Shown piece after piece: positions 61,119-64,000 of a DNA stretch of 64,000 nucleotides. The stretch comes from Rhizobium vallis (lineage in GTDB: Bacteria > Pseudomonadota > Alphaproteobacteria > Rhizobiales > Rhizobiaceae). The stretch is taken from assembly GCF_003985155.1 (NCBI RefSeq), contig NZ_ML133687.1:124001-188000 (forward strand), written 5' to 3'. The notes below the pieces were generated by a model that saw only the letters and a program-made list of their open reading frames with translations, had not been told where the DNA came from and did not search any database. The position numbers were made by a program, and so were the translations under genes. Every line of letters begins with the position of its first letter. Position 1 is the first letter of the stretch.

Positions 61119-62714
61119 TTAGTTTTGTTCCGCACAAAGCGCAAGTGAATCGCCGCGCTGCAGCAATTCCAAATGATCGACATCCTCGAGTGCCTCTTCC
61201 AACTGCTGCAGCGTTGGCGGCTTGACCATATAGGCGAATGCGCCGAGATCCCTGGCCCGCCGCATATCGGTCTCGTCGCTTGAGGTGCTGAGGATGCAGA
61301 CGGGAATCTGCTTGAGGCGGGCATCGGCCGAAAGCGCATGCAGTACCTCGAAACCGTCCATGATCGGCATGTTGATGTCGAGCAGCATCAGGTCGATCTG
61401 CGGCACATCGGCGATGCCGGCGCGTTCTTCGAGCAGCCGCATCGCCTCGCGCCCGTTGGTGGCGACATGCAGGTTGAAATTCACTTTTTCCCGCCGCATC
61501 AGCTTGATCTTCAGAAGCTGGATGTCGGCCGGGCTGTCTTCTACCAGCAGCACCTCGGCGAGCCTGCCCGCGCCTTCACCCGGATGCTCGGCCGATTTGC
61601 CGCTGTGCGGGACGGCTGACGCGGCGGGCGGCGCGGATATTGCCTCGGCGAGCGGCACTTCGACGATGAAGGTGGCGCCGGCCCCATCCTCTGCTTCGCA
61701 CCAGATGGAGCCGCCATGCAGCTGCGCGATGCGGCGGCAGATGGCAAGGCCGAGCCCGGTGCCCTCGATGCCGCGGCCGACGAGACGTTTGAACGGTTGG
61801 AAGATCAGTTCGCGATGCTGGGGATCGATGCCAGGCCCGTTGTCACGCACGGTGAGGCGGCACATGTCGCCATACGCTTCGCCCGAGATCGTGACCTCGG
61901 GAACCCTATGCTCGCAATAGCGGATGGCGTTCGACACGAGGTTCTGCAGGAGTTGGGTCAAGAGCGTCGCATCGCCCATGACTTCGGGCAGTACCCCGCG
62001 AATGATGACGGCGCCGCGGCTTTCGATCTGCTGGCGCAGATTATTCTCCACCTGGTCGAGCACATCAGACAGCGAAACCGGCTTCAGCTGCGGCCCGCCG
62101 GAGGCCTCGAGCTTGGTGAAGCCCGAGACCTTGACGATCAGGTCTTCCATATGGTCGGCGGCACTCAGCACGTAATCGAGCAGTTCCCGGTCTTCGGCGG
62201 GCAGCGCTGATGAACCATGCAGGATGCGGCTGAAGGATTTGATCGTCCGCAGCGGCTCCTTCAGATCGTGGGCCATGGCGCGGGTGAAGATCTCAAGCGA
62301 TTGCCGCTTCTGCTCCAGCTTTGCCTCCAGCACGCCGTGCATGATGGCGTTCTGGATGCAGCGATGCAGTGTTTCAGGCGAAAGCGAATCCTTGGTCAGA
62401 TAGTCGCGCGCGCCGCTCTTCATCACCTCGACGGCGACGGTTTCGCTGCCCTGGCCGGTCAGCATGATGACGTTGGCGGTGGGATCGTCCTCCAGGATAT
62501 CGGCAAGAACGCCGAGCCCGTCGCGCCCAGGCAGGGAATAGTCAAGCAGGATGCAGTTCGGCCGTCTCCGGTGGTTCAGCGCAAGGCCTTCTTGGCCCGT
62601 CTCAGCCTCGACGACCCTGTAAGCCGTGCTGGTGACACGGCCGAGTATGCGGCGATAGACCTCGCGATCGTCGATGTTGTCGTCGATGATGAGGATAGAG
62701 CAGTCTTCCGCCAA
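61119..62714 (-). CDS. Hybrid two-component protein: REC - histidine kinase - REC
   Basis: A 531-residue cytoplasmic protein without membrane helices. The N-terminal receiver (~1-125) has IIDDNIDD and phospho-Asp in CILLDYSLPG. A kinase follows with FTRAMAHDLKEPLRTIKSF (H-box, phytochrome-like), LVSNAIRYCEHR (N-box), RDNGPGIDP and GTGLGLAICRRI. A linker leads to a C-terminal receiver (~395-520) with LLVEDSPADIQLLKIKLMRR and LMLLDINMPIMDGF. The last receiver is of the Rcp1-like type. It starts four bases after the single-receiver gene. The arrangement implies a phosphorelay with its two upstream neighbours. Confidence 0.92.
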   Translation of the reverse strand: MAEDCSILIIDDNIDDREVYRRILGRVTSTAYRVVEAETGQEGLALNHRRRPNCILLDYSLPGRDGLGVLADILEDDPTANVIMLTGQGSETVAVEVMKSGARDYLTKDSLSPETLHRCIQNAIMHGVLEAKLEQKRQSLEIFTRAMAHDLKEPLRTIKSFSRILHGSSALPAEDRELLDYVLSAADHMEDLIVKVSGFTKLEASGGPQLKPVSLSDVLDQVENNLRQQIESRGAVIIRGVLPEVMGDATLLTQLLQNLVSNAIRYCEHRVPEVTISGEAYGDMCRLTVRDNGPGIDPQHRELIFQPFKRLVGRGIEGTGLGLAICRRIAQLHGGSIWCEAEDGAGATFIVEVPLAEAISAPPAASAVPHSGKSAEHPGEGAGRLAEVLLVEDSPADIQLLKIKLMRREKVNFNLHVATNGREAMRLLEERAGIADVPQIDLMLLDINMPIMDGFEVLHALSADARLKQIPVCILSTSSDETDMRRARDLGAFAYMVKPPTLQQLEEALEDVDHLELLQRGDSLALCAEQN

Positions 62715-62718
62715 TCTG

Positions 62719-63144
62719 TCAGTCCTCGAGCGGCAGGATCGCGATTTCGAACCAGTATTCCTTCAGCCGCTGGATCGCGGCAAACAGCCCGTCGAGATCA
62801 ACCGGTTTCTGCACATAAGTATTGGCGCCGAGCGCATAGCAGCCTTCGATATCACGCTCGTCGTCCGAGGTCGTCAGGATGACGACGGGGATCTTGCGCC
62901 AGCCGTCATTCGACTTGATCGCTTCCAGCGTTTTGCGGCCGTCAAGGCCGGGCATGTTGAGATCGAGCAGGATCAGCCCCGGCTTCGGCACCATCGTGGC
63001 GAGCATGTCGAGCGCTTCCTGACCGGAGGCGGCCCAGCGAATCGAGTTGCGCAGATTGGTGCGTTTGAAGGCGCGCATCGTCGCTTCGAAATCGTCTTCG
63101 CTATCCTCGACGATCAGGATCGGTTGCGTGTCACGCTGCTGCAT
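62719..63144 (-). CDS. Single-domain response regulator (Rcp1-like)
   Basis: A 141-residue receiver-only protein. Acidic pocket LIVEDSEDDFEATMRAFKR, phospho-acceptor Asp in LILLDLNMPGLDGRK, Thr/Ser in VVILTTSDDERD and Lys in YVQKPVD. This matches receivers partnered with phytochrome-type kinases. The start at 63144 overlaps the upstream kinase stop by 14 bases. No output domain: it probably shuttles phosphate between the kinases on either side. Confidence 0.93.
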   Translation of the reverse strand: MQQRDTQPILIVEDSEDDFEATMRAFKRTNLRNSIRWAASGQEALDMLATMVPKPGLILLDLNMPGLDGRKTLEAIKSNDGWRKIPVVILTTSDDERDIEGCYALGANTYVQKPVDLDGLFAAIQRLKEYWFEIAILPLED

Positions 63145-64000
63145 TCTGTCCCTCACGCTTTTTCCCCAAGGTGAAATAGAATGTGGTCCCGACGCCGACC
63201 TCCGATTCCAGCCAGATATCGCCATTGTGACGGGCGATGATCTTGCGGACGAAGGTGAGGCCTGCTCCGGTTCCGTCATCGGATTCCTGCGACTTTTCGA
63301 GCCGCTTGAAAATGCGGAAAATGTCCTCGTGGAACTCCTCCGGAATACCCTTGCCGTTATCCTTAACAAAAAACACGTTGCGGGCAACCGTGCCGTCCTT
63401 CCCGACGAACCGGTCGAGGTAGCCTATTGAGACAAGTGGCGCCGGCTTGTCGTTGTATTTGATCGCATTGGTGATGAGGTTGCGGAACACTTCGGTCAGC
63501 CGCGGCGCATCGCAGATCACCTCCGGCAGCCGGCCGTCGATGATGACCCTGGCATGCCGGTCTTCCAGGAGGAGCTCCATCGTTGCGGCGACATCCTTGA
63601 CGATCAGGCCGATATCGGTGCGTCTGACTGCCAGCTGCTGCCGCCCGAGCCGGGAGAAATAGAGGAGGTCGTTGACGAGCTTCTCCATGCGTTGGCTGAG
63701 GCGCACCAGCCGGTTCAGCCGGCGCACGCCATCGACGTCGAGCTTGTCTTCATAGTCTTCCAAGAGGAAGCGGGAATGGTTGTGCAGGCCGCGCAGCGGT
63801 TCCTTGAGATCGTGCGAGGCGATATAGGCGAATTCATCGAGGTCGTGGTTGCTGCGCTCGAGTTCGGCCGTGTAGGCCTCGAGCTGGGCAAGCGTGGTTT
63901 TCATCCGCTCGTCCTGCCGGGCGCGCTCGCTGATATCGCGCACGATGCCGACGAAAGTCTTCGTATTGCCGGTGACGACAGCGCTGATGGAAACGTCGAT
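63131..64000 (-). CDS. PAS-containing sensor histidine kinase, N-terminus beyond window
   Basis: The frame stays open to the window edge; its first visible residues (VDVSISAVVTGNTKTFVGIVRDISER-type pattern, split here) are the end of a PAS domain. The GTG at 63943 is inside that domain and is not a start. Then a coiled coil (QLEAYTAELERSNHDLDEFA), the H-box YIASHDLKEPLRGL, N-box NLITNAIKYNDK, VKDNGKGIPEEF and GTGAGLTFVRKII. The phytochrome-like HWE/HisKA subtype fits the DLKEPLR sequence. It is the first visible gene of a minus-strand phosphorelay unit. At least one more domain lies upstream of the window. Confidence 0.92.
   Translation of the reverse strand: MDVSISAVVTGNTKTFVGIVRDISERARQDERMKTTLAQLEAYTAELERSNHDLDEFAYIASHDLKEPLRGLHNHSRFLLEDYEDKLDVDGVRRLNRLVRLSQRMEKLVNDLLYFSRLGRQQLAVRRTDIGLIVKDVAATMELLLEDRHARVIIDGRLPEVICDAPRLTEVFRNLITNAIKYNDKPAPLVSIGYLDRFVGKDGTVARNVFFVKDNGKGIPEEFHEDIFRIFKRLEKSQESDDGTGAGLTFVRKIIARHNGDIWLESEVGVGTTFYFTLGKKREGQNAAA

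Overview
The window looks like a piece of a rhizobial (Rhizobium/Agrobacterium-type alphaproteobacterial) genome. It is GC-rich and dense in ABC uptake systems. It carries a Ku/LigD repair locus, promoter-like GGAAC-N16-CGTT sites typical of the alphaproteobacterial general-stress ECF sigma factor, and an organosulfur (sfn) locus. Much of the left half has an accessory character: gene remnants, a dispersed repeat, efflux pumps and an unfamiliar operon. A truncated GGDEF-like gene of a kind I associate with rhizobial plasmids hints at plasmid ancestry there. I see no rRNA, tRNA or CRISPR array.

Layout. (1) 1-2475: two tandem enolase-superfamily dehydratases, the first cut by the window edge. 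(2) 2476-9242: a patchwork with a broken GGDEF-like gene, a GNAT acetyltransferase, a divergent LysR/SDR pair with an NTF2-like gene, an orphan protein, a LuxR helix-turn-helix remnant, cytochrome b561, and two copies of an 85%-identical 54-bp repeat. (3) 9243-13545: an RND pump (lipoprotein adaptor plus transporter) resembling AdeAB, without an outer-membrane gene. (4) 13797-19579: a tightly packed seven-gene minus-strand operon: MtnX-like HAD phosphatase, class III aminotransferase, ureohydrolase, ArnE/F-like small transporter, alpha/beta hydrolase with a cysteine nucleophile, FemAB/GNAT-like acyltransferase, second ArnE/F-like transporter. Directly upstream on the same strand (20008-24212) is a four-gene exporter (outer-membrane lipoprotein, FtsX-type permease, ATPase, HlyD-type adaptor). 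An AdeR/AdeS-like two-component system diverges from it (24924-26658). This stretch is the best candidate for an undescribed system: synthesis of a small amino-containing or acylated molecule, its translocation, and its export. (5) 26771-28108: secreted epoxide-hydrolase-like enzyme.

(6) 28484-36754: sulfone/organosulfur block with FMN reductase, SfnG monooxygenase, a complete five-gene branched-chain-amino-acid-type ABC importer and an SfnB-like flavoprotein. (7) 37003-44629: sugar uptake regulon with divergent ATPase, Tat-exported binding protein, two permeases, LacI repressor, FucU/RbsD mutarotase and ribokinase. Two perfect 14-bp palindromes lie in the divergent promoter region. (8) 44678-50955: SPFH membrane protein, ROK and AraC regulators, beta-helix protein.

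(9) 51250-56332: non-homologous end-joining locus with two ku genes on opposite sides of ligD, each unit preceded by a stress-sigma-type promoter match. (10) 56476-64000: OsmC-like peroxidase, FAD protein, EamA exporter, a VOC-VOC-hydrolase fusion resembling MhqO plus MhqD, and a phosphorelay cluster (REC-HK-REC, single REC, PAS-HK cut by the window edge).

All functions are inferred by reading motifs and recalled family resemblance. No database search was possible.
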